Of a stretch of 64,000 nucleotides of DNA, positions 27,504 through 35,356 are shown in pieces (the stretch's first letter is position 1; each line of letters starts with the position of its first letter). The DNA is taken from the NCBI RefSeq assembly GCF_003946645.1, contig NZ_RHOU01000009.1, forward strand, positions 1 through 64,000. The letters are read 5' to 3'. The position numbers and the translations under genes are program-made. The notes under the pieces are model-generated. The model searched no databases and was not told the origin of the DNA. It saw only the letters and a list, made by a program, of their open reading frames with translations. Source of the DNA: Lapidilactobacillus wuchangensis. GTDB taxonomy: Bacteria > Bacillota > Bacilli > Lactobacillales > Lactobacillaceae.

Positions 27504-28934
27504 TTAATCTTCCAATCGTTTCTCACCAGTCAATTGTTGAATGGTGGTAATATTTTGCGTGACTTCTAAGCAGCCTAAATACTGCCCAGCTAAATCATGA
27601 ACAGCAAAATATCGAATGTAAACCCGCTTACCTCGAAAGTCAATCCAAAAATCGGCATGATCAGCTAGGCCTTGATGAAAGTCGCTGAGAATTTTCTCAA
27701 CTTTATCGACACTCTTGGGTGGATGACAATTGACAACGGCGCGGCCAATAACAGCTTTGGTGCGTGGAAAGACGCGCTCACCATCATCAGAAAACCAAGC
27801 TACTTGATCATGACGATCAACAAACGTTAAGTCCACTGGTAAAACACTAAAAATTCCTGTTAATTCATTTAAATCTAAGGAACCATTATTAAATAAAACT
27901 TGGGCGCGACCGGCACCATCTAATTGCAACCGCGTTGGTTCAATTTCCGTCGACTGGACAGTCGTTTTCGTTGCGGTGGCAGCTGGCGGCATTTGTTGTT
28001 TGAACTCAGCTACCTTTTCCTGCTTAAGATCTGGGTTTATTTCCGGGCGACTAGTGGGTGCGGCCGCTAAAGCTTTGGCCATTTCGTTTAATTGTTGGGC
28101 CATTTTCGACTTAGGAGCTGTCGGCGCCGCGGCTAGTTGTTCAGCTGTTGGCCGCCATGGTAACGGTTGGGCAATTAGCGTATAGCCAATGTCATCACTT
28201 TCTCGGGCAATTAGGCCCCAATCGGCGACGGTAAATACTTCGCTGACCATCGGCAACATGATTTCTTCTTCTTTAAAAATCATTTCGACGATTTCTTTGT
28301 TGGCAGCTTCAATTGCGGTCTCGATTTCGTACTTATCAGGCAATGGTGTTTGGTTAACTAACTGATTGGCACGCTTGATCAAGCCGCGAATCTTGTCATC
28401 CACACCCCACATCACTTTCGGTGGTGCGGTAATGCCATATTTATCCATTAAGGGAAAAATCAAGTTTTCCTTGCGCGCATAGTGATTATCGATCGTCTGC
28501 AGATCGTGTAGGGCGCGACGCATTCGCGTCAGATATTCATCATCCTGACCAGATTGTTGCCACTTCTTCAAACAAGGCAACAACTCGTCTTTTAACAACG
28601 AGCTAATAATCATATTTTCCAATTTCATAACCTGCACCGGATGACCAGGCTGTTCCTGATCCGGTGTTTTGGTCTGACTATCATTGATTTTGCCTTTAAA
28701 AACTGCGGCATGAACATTACAAAGATTTTGGATTTCCATTGGATTTAAACCACTGGCAATTAATTCTCGTTCGGCCGAAGTTATTTCGGACACATCAACG
28801 CTAGCAAAAGTCTGGTCAAAAATTGCCTTGGCCTCTTCAAACGAGCCACCATTATGGAGTAATTTTAAAATTTCGACAATTTTATTTTGGCGATAAACCG
28901 CGTTATGTTGCAGTGCATCATTATTTTCCGTCAT
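27504..28934 (-). CDS. DUF438-hemerythrin-PAS domain protein
   Basis: The 476-residue cytosolic protein has an N-terminal DUF438 domain (about residues 10-85), a hemerythrin-like four-helix domain (about 100-240, with DNHYARKENLIFP and KEEEIMLPM carrying His/Glu ligands), a Pro/Ala/Lys-rich linker (about 265-330) and a C-terminal PAS domain (about 345-470). This architecture is known in anaerobic Firmicutes and usually accompanies DUF1858. It probably senses oxygen, NO or redox state. GAGGTGAT precedes ATG 28934. The DUF1858 frame overlaps its start by 14 bases. Confidence 0.9.
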   Translation of the reverse strand: MTENNDALQHNAVYRQNKIVEILKLLHNGGSFEEAKAIFDQTFASVDVSEITSAERELIASGLNPMEIQNLCNVHAAVFKGKINDSQTKTPDQEQPGHPVQVMKLENMIISSLLKDELLPCLKKWQQSGQDDEYLTRMRRALHDLQTIDNHYARKENLIFPLMDKYGITAPPKVMWGVDDKIRGLIKRANQLVNQTPLPDKYEIETAIEAANKEIVEMIFKEEEIMLPMVSEVFTVADWGLIARESDDIGYTLIAQPLPWRPTAEQLAAAPTAPKSKMAQQLNEMAKALAAAPTSRPEINPDLKQEKVAEFKQQMPPAATATKTTVQSTEIEPTRLQLDGAGRAQVLFNNGSLDLNELTGIFSVLPVDLTFVDRHDQVAWFSDDGERVFPRTKAVIGRAVVNCHPPKSVDKVEKILSDFHQGLADHADFWIDFRGKRVYIRYFAVHDLAGQYLGCLEVTQNITTIQQLTGEKRLED

Positions 28935-29159
28935 CTGTGATCACCTCAAACCCTGCTTGTTGGAGTTGCTGAATTAAAGTTGCTTCGGGAATTGCTTTCA
29001 TTTTGGCCCCTTGCGTAAAGTCATAAAGCGCCCGGCCGTCTGCAAAAGTGCAGGATTGGTCACCCCATCCAAACCTAAACTGACCATCACTGGCACAATC
29101 GCTGGCTGTTGCTGCACCAATTCATAAACTGTTGTATCTAAACTAATTCGTGGCGTCAT
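28921..29159 (-). pseudogene. DUF1858 domain gene with a one-base frameshift
   Basis: ATG 29159 follows GGAGGT and encodes MTPRISLDTTVYELV.., then GLDGVTNPALLQTAGR and MTLRKG, the DUF1858 pattern. After the G-run at 29007-29010 the frame hits TGA at 28998-29000 (53 residues). One more G would continue in frame as AKMKAIPEATLIQQL to a stop at 28921, overlapping the DUF438 start by 14 bases. The second half is still family-like, so the break is recent, a programmed slip, or a sequencing error. DUF1858 is the usual partner of DUF438. Confidence 0.75.
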
Positions 29160-29503
29160 TACATTACCTCCACTTTCACTAAATGCTGATCCACCAAAAT
29201 TTTAACATAGAAGTTGATCAAAGCCTAAGTGAACTTAGTCTGATATCGTCACAAGGATATAACGGCCATTGGGAAATTTCGCAAAGTTATTGCAATTGAA
29301 TGACGTTTGACGCTGCTCTAGGTTGCTTGGCGTGAGACGCGGCGGCAAATAATTACTGTAATAACTAAGCAACAGAACAAAAATAATAGTTTGGCACATA
29401 TTTCAGGAAATACGAAAAAGCCACGTTACCTACTTTTTAGGTAATGTGACTCAGAACAGTTGAAACATTTGATTGCTCAAAATTTTTAAATACGATTGCT
29501 TAA
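29160..29503. other. Intergenic region with possible decayed repeat and a terminator
   Basis: No gene is seen. Positions about 29300-29360 contain GGTTGCTTGGCGTG and CGCGGCGGCAAA, words reminiscent of the left unit of the large repeat but too degenerate to fold; I read it as a possible remnant. A terminator for guaC lies at 29416-29453. Confidence 0.35.
29416..29453 (-). terminator. Intrinsic terminator of guaC
   Basis: On the minus strand AGTCACATTACCT pairs with AGGTAACGTGGCT with one mismatch and one G-U, followed by a T-run. It lies just past the guaC stop. Confidence 0.75.
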
Positions 29504-30484
29504 TTAATCGTGATCACCATTATAAATCGTGTTGGGTACAGTGACATAATCGACATCCTTTAATGCCTGCAAATCACGACCACCAGCATAAGAAATCGCC
29601 GACTGCAAATCCTCTTGCAAGTCACGCAATTCTTGATGCAAATCGCCTTTTAATGGCAGTAACACCTTTTTACCTTCAATATGTTGGTGAACTTGTTTCT
29701 GGGACTCCGAGGCCGAGCCAAAATAGACCTTATACTGCTGACCATGATGTTCGACGACCTCACCAGGGGATTGTTCATAACCAGCCAATAACGAACCGAC
29801 CATCACCATCGTAGCGCCAAAACGAATTGATTTGGCAATGTCACCGTGATTACGAATGCCACCATCAGCGATAATTGGCTTGGTCGCCGCACTTTGACAC
29901 CAAGCCAAAGCGGACAACTGCCAACCGCCAGTGCCGAAACCAGTTTTTAATTTGGTAATACAAGCCCGACCTGGCCCAATACCAACCTTCGTCGCATCAG
30001 CTCCAGCGGCTTCTAGATCACGAACGCCATCAGGTGTACCAACATTGCCAGCAATCACAAAAGAATCAGGTAAGAGGCGTTTAATCTTTTGAATCATTTG
30101 AATCACACTATCAGCATGACCGTGTGCAATATCAATCGTAATATATTCTGGCGTTAATTTAGCAGCGACTAAAGACTTAATAAAGTCCTCTTCAGCGGGT
30201 TTCACCCCAACCGATATTGATGCATATAGCCCCGCCGTCTGCATGCGACGAACAAAATCCAAACGCGCTTCCGGTGCGAAACGATGCATGACATAAAAAT
30301 AACCGTGTTCCGCCAACCAAATTGCTAAAGGTTCATCAATCACCGTTTGCATATTAGCTGGTACCACTGGAATTTTGAATGTTCGGTTTCCTAACTTAAC
30401 ATCAGTCTTAATTTCACGGCGACTATTGACAACACAGCGCCGCGGAATCAATTGGACATTATCATAATCAAACGTTTCTAACAC
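29504..30484 (-). CDS. guaC: GMP reductase
   Basis: The 326-residue enzyme reduces GMP to IMP with NADPH, allowing purine interconversion. Seen: [10 protein letters not shown] at the start, the catalytic loop [11 protein letters not shown] (C175), [11 protein letters not shown] (phosphate binding) and the GSASESQK mobile flap typical of GuaC as opposed to IMP dehydrogenase, with no CBS domains. The start is GTG 30484 after AAAGGTGAT. A promoter with candidate PurBoxes lies directly upstream. Confidence 0.95.
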   Translation of the reverse strand: MLETFDYDNVQLIPRRCVVNSRREIKTDVKLGNRTFKIPVVPANMQTVIDEPLAIWLAEHGYFYVMHRFAPEARLDFVRRMQTAGLYASISVGVKPAEEDFIKSLVAAKLTPEYITIDIAHGHADSVIQMIQKIKRLLPDSFVIAGNVGTPDGVRDLEAAGADATKVGIGPGRACITKLKTGFGTGGWQLSALAWCQSAATKPIIADGGIRNHGDIAKSIRFGATMVMVGSLLAGYEQSPGEVVEHHGQQYKVYFGSASESQKQVHQHIEGKKVLLPLKGDLHQELRDLQEDLQSAISYAGGRDLQALKDVDYVTVPNTIYNGDHD

Positions 30485-30530
30485 GTAATCACCTTTTTCA
30501 ATTGTTCTTGTTTTTTAACCTAGCAGAGCT

Positions 30531-30605
30531 ATCATAACAAAAAGAAATGTGTTTTTCAACAATTTACGAACTTTAAATTCGGATAAGCAGTTTTTATTCG
30601 GATTA
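30531..30605 (-). promoter_or_regulatory. guaC promoter with tandem PurBox-like sites
   Basis: On the minus strand TTGAAA (30554-30559), a 17-bp spacer and TATGAT (30531-30536, TG-extended) make a good promoter. Upstream are two ATCCGAAT boxes (30577-30584 and 30596-30603) as direct repeats 19 bp apart, close to the lactococcal PurBox AWWWCCGAACWWT, and a further opposite CGAACTTT at 30567-30574. This fits purine control by PurR. Confidence 0.6.
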
Positions 30606-30674
30606 CTTTGATGATTAATCATTTGAAGATTCATGATAAATACAAGTAGACCTAACCTGTTAAAGCTTGTGATA

Positions 30675-31345
30675 GTGTTAAAACAGAATAGCGTCTGACT
30701 CCATTCCGGGCTGCTTGTCGTGGAACGCTGCCGACACTGATTGAAGCCTTTTTTCAAAAGTCTCCAATACAGGTCTTATCGTAAGTGCTAAAGCACCAAC
30801 AATAATTTGGCGGCTGACGACAAGATCCCTCCATTCCGTCGGGAGTTGAGGTGGTGTATTTCATCTTTGCTAGTAGTTAAGGCAATTTTAGTGAGATTAA
30901 TCAACTTGATTTGAATTGTTATCATACTTAAATAGTCGTATCAAAAGAGCTCGTTTGACATTTCTCTGGTTTTATCCAGAAAGATTGTCAAACGAGCTCA
31001 TTAGTTTATAACGATCTGTTTTTCTAAATGGTGGTGCTCAATTCTGTTAGTTTCATCAAGGTGGTTGCGGTGTGATTGGCATCAAGCTTCACTAGTATTG
31101 CCTTGATAACAATCAAATCTAAAGTGGTCCGAATTAGCTCAAAACGCAGTGGAGGCCGCCAGGGTGTCAGCCGCGAAATTATCCCTAGCGATTTATCGCT
31201 TAGGATAAGGCTTGTATTTAAGATTTTGCCTAGCAAAAGCTTAAATCAACGCCCGCCGCGTTCCACACCCCCAACCGCCGTGACGGAGTTGTCCACCATT
31301 CTGCCTAAAACTAGTTGCCTGGCAATCACCTTTTTACTGACGAAG
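30675..31345 (+). repeat. Large structured intergenic repeat, copy E
   Basis: The left unit (30690-30850) has the nested hairpin TTATCGT/ACAATAA with inner GTGCT/AGCAC; the central hairpin is at 30947-30999; the inverted right unit is at about 31135-31300. An outer stem AAGGTGGTTGC (31059-31069) pairs with GCAATCACCTT (31321-31331). It lies between guaC and panE, both minus strand. Confidence 0.87.
30944..31003. terminator. Central hairpin of repeat copy E
   Basis: GAGCTCGTTTGACA (30947-30960) pairs perfectly with TGTCAAACGAGCTC (30986-30999), capped by TCTGG/CCAGA. An A-run precedes it, giving U's on minus-strand RNA from panE. Confidence 0.6.
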
Positions 31346-31377
31346 TCTTAACAATACTTAATCACTCATTATCAACG

Positions 31378-32310
31378 CTATTTAACCAGCAACGCTTCTT
31401 TAGCATGAACCAGCTCAGTTAATAATTGGCAAATTGGTGTTGCCAAATTCAATTCAGCGGCTTTTTTAGCCACATAACCATTGAGATAGTCAATTTCAGT
31501 TAAACGATGATGTTGAATTAAGTCTTGATACATTGATGGATAATGTAAGCCAGCTTGTTTAGGATCATAAAGGCCTTCAATTTGTTGGGCAACTGGTTCA
31601 ATTTCCAAAGTAACTTGATCCGTTGCTTTGGCAATTAAGGCAAATTCAGCGATGATTTGCCGCAATAATGAAGCTGCTTGTGGTAACTGACCAAATTCGC
31701 CAATATTACAATCAAGCAAGGTACATAGTGTATTTAAAGTACCATTGACGCAAGCTTTCCGCCAAATCGAGAAAATAACGTTCTCACTGTATTCGGCATT
31801 TAAACCAGCCTGACTGAAAATTTGGCAAATCTCTTCAGCGGCTGCTCGGCCAGCAGGATCAATATTTTGTACTTCAACCCGGCCACTACCAACTAATTTA
31901 ACGTGCCCAGGACCAACTAAACCGGCAGTCCATAAGGTCACGCCCATAAAGATATTTTCTTTATGAACATATTTCTCCAAAGTTGGCACATGACCAAGAC
32001 CGTTTAAGAGACAAACAATCTTAGTTGAAGGGCCGAGAATTGGCTCAATAGCGGTTAACATTTTGGCCAACCCCATTGATTTCGTAAACAGAATTACCAA
32101 TTCGGGCTTTTCAGTCACATCAGCGGGTAAATAAGCCGCTAATTTCACTTGGGAACTACCAGTTTCGGTATCCACTGTCAGTCCCTTAGCATTGATTGCC
32201 TGAACGTGTTCCGCCCATTGATCAATTAAAATAACATCGTTTCCGGCTTGACTTAACATCACGCCGAAACGTGAACCCATCGCGCCAGCACCAGCAATTG
32301 CAATTTTCAC
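31378..32310 (-). CDS. panE: 2-dehydropantoate 2-reductase (ketopantoate reductase)
   Basis: The 310-residue enzyme has the N-terminal NADP-binding motif GAGAMG (residues 7-12), the FTKS segment after strand 4, and the catalytic-lysine region WRKACVNGTLNTLCTLLDCNIGE, all typical of PanE/ApbA. It reduces ketopantoate to pantoate in coenzyme A synthesis, though lactobacillus members may reduce other 2-keto acids. The start is GTG 32310 with AAGGGAG. No other pantothenate gene is nearby. Confidence 0.88.
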   Translation of the reverse strand: MKIAIAGAGAMGSRFGVMLSQAGNDVILIDQWAEHVQAINAKGLTVDTETGSSQVKLAAYLPADVTEKPELVILFTKSMGLAKMLTAIEPILGPSTKIVCLLNGLGHVPTLEKYVHKENIFMGVTLWTAGLVGPGHVKLVGSGRVEVQNIDPAGRAAAEEICQIFSQAGLNAEYSENVIFSIWRKACVNGTLNTLCTLLDCNIGEFGQLPQAASLLRQIIAEFALIAKATDQVTLEIEPVAQQIEGLYDPKQAGLHYPSMYQDLIQHHRLTEIDYLNGYVAKKAAELNLATPICQLLTELVHAKEALLVK

Positions 32311-32399
32311 GAATAAAATCTCCCTTCAGTAAGTTACAGCTCAATTTTACCCAATTTATAGCCTAACAGCTAATAAAACGAATTGACCTTGCCGATCCG

Positions 32400-33030
32400 G
32401 TAGTTAGTTTTAAACAGAATATCGTCTGACTACCTTTTGGGATTTCATTGACTTGAGCTTATTGCAAGTCAAAGTCTATCAAAGGCTGTTAAGGGTGTTA
32501 AAACAGAATTGAGTTCGACTCCATTGCGGGCTTGCTGGTTGTGGAACGCTGCCGGCATCGATTGGTGCCAATTACAAACCAAATTGTCATCAATACGAGC
32601 CTTTGTCTAACCGCTGAAGCGGCAAGACAAATTTGGCGGCTGACAACCACGCCCTCCATTCCGTCTGGAGTTGAGATAGTGCACTGCACTTTTGCTAGAT
32701 TTTAAGGCAGTGTTGGTAGGGTTCGGACACTCAATTCAATCATTATTAACAGTTAACCGCACAAAAAAATCGGTGTGACACCTCTATTCTCAATAGAGAT
32801 TGTCACACCAGTTTTTTGTACTATCACAATCTGATTTAGCTAAATAGTGGTGCTCAATTACGTTAGTTTAATCCAGGCAAGGGCCCAGCGATTGGCGTCA
32901 ATGGTGAAATTATTCTTACCGTCTTTAGCGGTTAGAATAAGGCTTGTATTTGAGATTGTTGCGCAGCAATAAGCTCAAATCAACGCCCACCATGCTCCAC
33001 GCCCTCTTAATCGCTGGGCCCCTGCCGCTC
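32400..33030 (+). repeat. Large structured intergenic repeat, copy F (divergent variant)
   Basis: A decayed extra arm (32410-32490) precedes a left unit (32515-32675) with nested hairpin TTTGTCT/AGACAAA and inner CCGCT/AGCGG. The central hairpin is at 32772-32809. The right unit is shorter, but its outer stem GGCAAGGGCCCAGCGATT (32876-32893) still pairs with AATCGCTGGGCCCCTGCC (33009-33026). That stem sequence differs from copy C while pairing is kept. Confidence 0.85.
32763..32819. terminator. Central hairpin of repeat copy F, bidirectional terminator
   Basis: GGTGTGACA pairs with TGTCACACC, and inner CTCTATT pairs with AATAGAG. Runs of A and T flank the stem on both sides, the classic form of a two-way terminator. 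Confidence 0.75.
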
Positions 33031-33090
33031 CCAATTAAAGTGCGACCTAATACCTAACAAACCGGCGAGTTTTGGTCACAATCATTACCG

Positions 33091-33549
33091 TTATAGCGAC
33101 GTTCTGAAGTGTTGCCAAATCGCTTTTACTAAGTTAATCAAGCCACCTATTACGCCAGCAAAAAGTAATAAATAACCGATGGGAAGCAGAAAAAACGGTT
33201 CATGTAAAAAGCCCTGACTATCAAGGTGCGAGCCAATTAGTGCACTGGCCAGAAAGCATAAACCACCTAGTATCAATAAACTCAAACTAATAATTCGTAA
33301 ACGGGCCCGGCGAATCTGACTACCATCACGCATTAATTTCTGTTTCATGGTCACATCTCCTAAGATTAATTGATCCAGTGACAATTGAAAAGTTTGGGCA
33401 ATCAAAACAACCATTGGCAAATCTGGCAAATTACGATTCGTTTCCCAACTTGAAATAGTCTGCCGCGACACATGTAATCGTGTTGCTAAGTCAGCCTGTG
33501 TCAATTGATGAGTGGTGCGTAGTTGTTTAATTTGATTACCAAAATCCAT
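33091..33549 (-). CDS. XRE-type regulator with C-terminal membrane segments
   Basis: The 152-residue protein has an N-terminal Cro/CI helix-turn-helix (QLRTTHQLTQADLATRLHVSRQTISSWE, residues about 8-35 in pieces) and two hydrophobic segments near residues 87-107 and 120-145. Membrane-tethered XRE proteins of this kind are common in Firmicutes and often sense envelope conditions. ATG 33549 follows GAAGTGAT. Targets unknown. Confidence 0.85.
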   Translation of the reverse strand: MDFGNQIKQLRTTHQLTQADLATRLHVSRQTISSWETNRNLPDLPMVVLIAQTFQLSLDQLILGDVTMKQKLMRDGSQIRRARLRIISLSLLILGGLCFLASALIGSHLDSQGFLHEPFFLLPIGYLLLFAGVIGGLINLVKAIWQHFRTSL

Positions 33550-33690
33550 AAAGATCACTTCGATCAATTTAGTCATAACTCAATTCGATCCAGGAAGAAA
33601 GCTACCAGCGCTAGCAACCAAAAATAGATTGGGCCAGTACTGATAGCAAGCTTGATATCATCAGATTGTTCGCCGTTATAACGCTTAATC

Positions 33691-33957
33691 TTATTGAGGA
33701 TTATTGGCGGCTTTCATGGCACTGGCATAACCTCGTTTCGATTTATAGCCGGCTGCTAAGACCACTTTCATTTCCGCAATATGTTTCAATTTAGTGGCTT
33801 CAGCTTTGGCGCCGAAAATAAACTTAGCCCATTCGCGCTGATAGCCAGTAGTCAACGCATTGAAAAATTGCAGTAACTCAGGTTCGGTGGCTAATAATTC
33901 AGCCACTCGTGGAATATCAATTTCATAATCAGCTAAACTCTTCTTTTCAGTGGTCAT
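33691..33957 (-). CDS. YdeI/OmpD-associated C-terminal domain protein
   Basis: The 88-residue protein corresponds to only the C-terminal part of YdeI-like proteins: LTTGYQREWAKFIFGAKAEAT then IAEMKVVLAAGYKSKRGYA. The usual N-terminal DUF1905-type region is absent. AAGGAG precedes ATG 33957, 11 bases after the kinase-like gene, so it is expressed as a short protein. Function unknown. Confidence 0.75.
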   Translation of the reverse strand: MTTEKKSLADYEIDIPRVAELLATEPELLQFFNALTTGYQREWAKFIFGAKAEATKLKHIAEMKVVLAAGYKSKRGYASAMKAANNPQ

Positions 33958-33968
33958 TTAGTTACTCC

Positions 33969-34559
33969 TTAATTCCATTTTGAACGAATCATGTCGCCAA
34001 AGTTGACGGCACCTTGAGCATATTTATTTTTCATTGCTGGCTTAATTCTTAAAGCACAGTCCTTAGCAATTTGTTCAGCGATTTCCGGCACCGTTAATTC
34101 ACTGGTATCCAAAATTGTTGGAAATTCAATCTCAGGATCATCGGCCTCATGACCTTGAATCTTCGACAGCATGAATTGATTATGCAAATCGCCCCGTTTC
34201 TGAAGACGCTTCTTCAAAACTTCAGGACTGGCTGTTAGCGTGTAGTGGCGCACATCAATCTGCTCGGCCTGCAATTTGCCAATAATCTCGTCAAAATAGT
34301 TGGCATTTGCCAAGCGCATGGGCACAATGACGGTTTGCTTAGTTTGCAGACTGATTTTACGTAACAGTTGGTAATTCCACTGACGCCACTCTGGATAATC
34401 TTGGAAATTATCTAATAATAATTCTGCTGGCAGCTGTTTTTTTAGTAAAGCGCCAATATTGTCGGGCCGATACAAAATCGAGCCGTTCAACCGCCGATTC
34501 AATTCATAAGCAATCACATTTTTACCAACGCCGACAGGACCATTTAACCAAATAATCAT
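33969..34559 (-). CDS. TmrB-like P-loop NTPase with atypical Walker A
   Basis: The 196-residue protein starts at ATG 34559 after AAAGAGTG. It resembles small P-loop kinases of the TmrB/AAA-type group (MIIWLNGPVGVGKN at residues 1-14; lid-like KKRLQKRGD; DTSELT). The Walker A reads GPVGVGKN, where the invariant Ser/Thr after the lysine is Asn; the DNA reads AAA AAT at that place. This could weaken Mg-ATP binding. Substrate unknown; an antibiotic or nucleotide target is possible. Confidence 0.75.
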   Translation of the reverse strand: MIIWLNGPVGVGKNVIAYELNRRLNGSILYRPDNIGALLKKQLPAELLLDNFQDYPEWRQWNYQLLRKISLQTKQTVIVPMRLANANYFDEIIGKLQAEQIDVRHYTLTASPEVLKKRLQKRGDLHNQFMLSKIQGHEADDPEIEFPTILDTSELTVPEIAEQIAKDCALRIKPAMKNKYAQGAVNFGDMIRSKWN

Positions 34560-34638
34560 TTGCGTCACTCTTTCTTTGCTTTCTCGTGCCTTAATCATAC
34601 CATCTCTAGTCAGCACGTGGGCTGTCACCAAAAATTAA

Positions 34639-34697
34639 TTTACCAAATGCTGAATTTTTGCTATAATTTCAGTTTGTTACCTCTTATTTGGTATAAT
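34639..34697 (+). promoter_or_regulatory. Candidate promoters of the flavodoxin transcript
   Basis: TTTACC (34639-34644), 17 bp and TATAAT (34662-34667) form one promoter. A second TGGTATAAT extended -10 lies at 34689-34697. Both start transcripts with a leader of about 200 nt that contains a long hairpin. Confidence 0.5.
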
Positions 34698-34758
34698 TAA
34701 TAGTAAGAGAATTTAGCGAGGCTGTAAAGCAGTGTCGAGCTAATTTTTCGTTTGAAAC

Positions 34759-34870
34759 GTGTTCTTGTCGCCAAATGGCTATGGTCAATTCAAATATCCT
34801 CGCGATCGACTCTGTCGCTCACAAGGATATTTGAAATTGACCTACGCCAAAAGTACGGCGACAAGAACAC
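34759..34870 (+). other. Long hairpin in the flavodoxin leader (possible cis-RNA or small mobile palindrome)
   Basis: GTGTTCTTGTCGCC (34759-34772) pairs perfectly with GGCGACAAGAACAC (34857-34870). Inside, GGTCAATTCAAATATCCT (34783-34800) pairs with 34824-34842 with one bulged base. The apex (34801-34823) can form a small GTCG/CGAC hairpin. There is no T-run after the stem, and the flavodoxin ribosome binding site follows 16 bases later. Confidence 0.7.
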
Positions 34871-34898
34871 TCTGATATTTTGATTGGAGGGTCAGTAG

Positions 34899-35351
34899 AT
34901 GGCTACTGCCAAAATTGTTTATGCCAGTATGACTGGTAATAACGAAGAGATTGCTGGAATTGTTGAAGAGGCTTTTCAGGATCTCGATATTGATGTTGAT
35001 ACGACTGAAATTTCTCAAGCAGATGCAGCTGATTATCAGAAGGCTGATATTTGTGTGCTCGTCACTTACACTTACGGCGAGGGTGATATGCCCGATGAAG
35101 CCCAAGATTTTTACGACGATTTACTAGAAGAGGATTTGACCGGTAAAATTTATGGCACTTGTGGTTCTGGCGATCGTTTCTATGAGGGTCATTTTTGTGC
35201 GACCGTAGATGATTTCGATCATGCTTTCGCACAGACGGGCGCAACTAAAGGTGCCGACAGTGTCAAAGTTGATTTAGCCGCTGAAGCCGAGGACATTGCC
35301 AATTTGGAAGCTTTTGTGAAAAAGCTGGTTACAGCCGCTAATAATCGGTAA
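34899..35351 (+). CDS. Flavodoxin
   Basis: The 150-residue acidic protein has the FMN phosphate loop SMTGNNEEIA (residues 10-19) and FMN-ring loops TYTYGEGDMPD and CGSGDRFYEGHFC. It carries electrons as a low-potential FMN protein; in lactobacilli it may serve ribonucleotide reductase activation or isoprenoid enzymes. TTGGAGGG precedes ATG 34899. Its leader contains a long hairpin, suggesting RNA-level control. Confidence 0.93.
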   Translation: MATAKIVYASMTGNNEEIAGIVEEAFQDLDIDVDTTEISQADAADYQKADICVLVTYTYGEGDMPDEAQDFYDDLLEEDLTGKIYGTCGSGDRFYEGHFCATVDDFDHAFAQTGATKGADSVKVDLAAEAEDIANLEAFVKKLVTAANNR

Positions 35352-35356
35352 AATAA

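Noticed and set aside
29300-29400. A further full copy of the structured repeat
   Set aside because: Only a few words match and the stems are not maintained; listed as a possible remnant only.
34759-34870. FMN riboswitch or intrinsic terminator before flavodoxin
   Set aside because: None of the conserved FMN-aptamer words is present and no T-run follows the stem.
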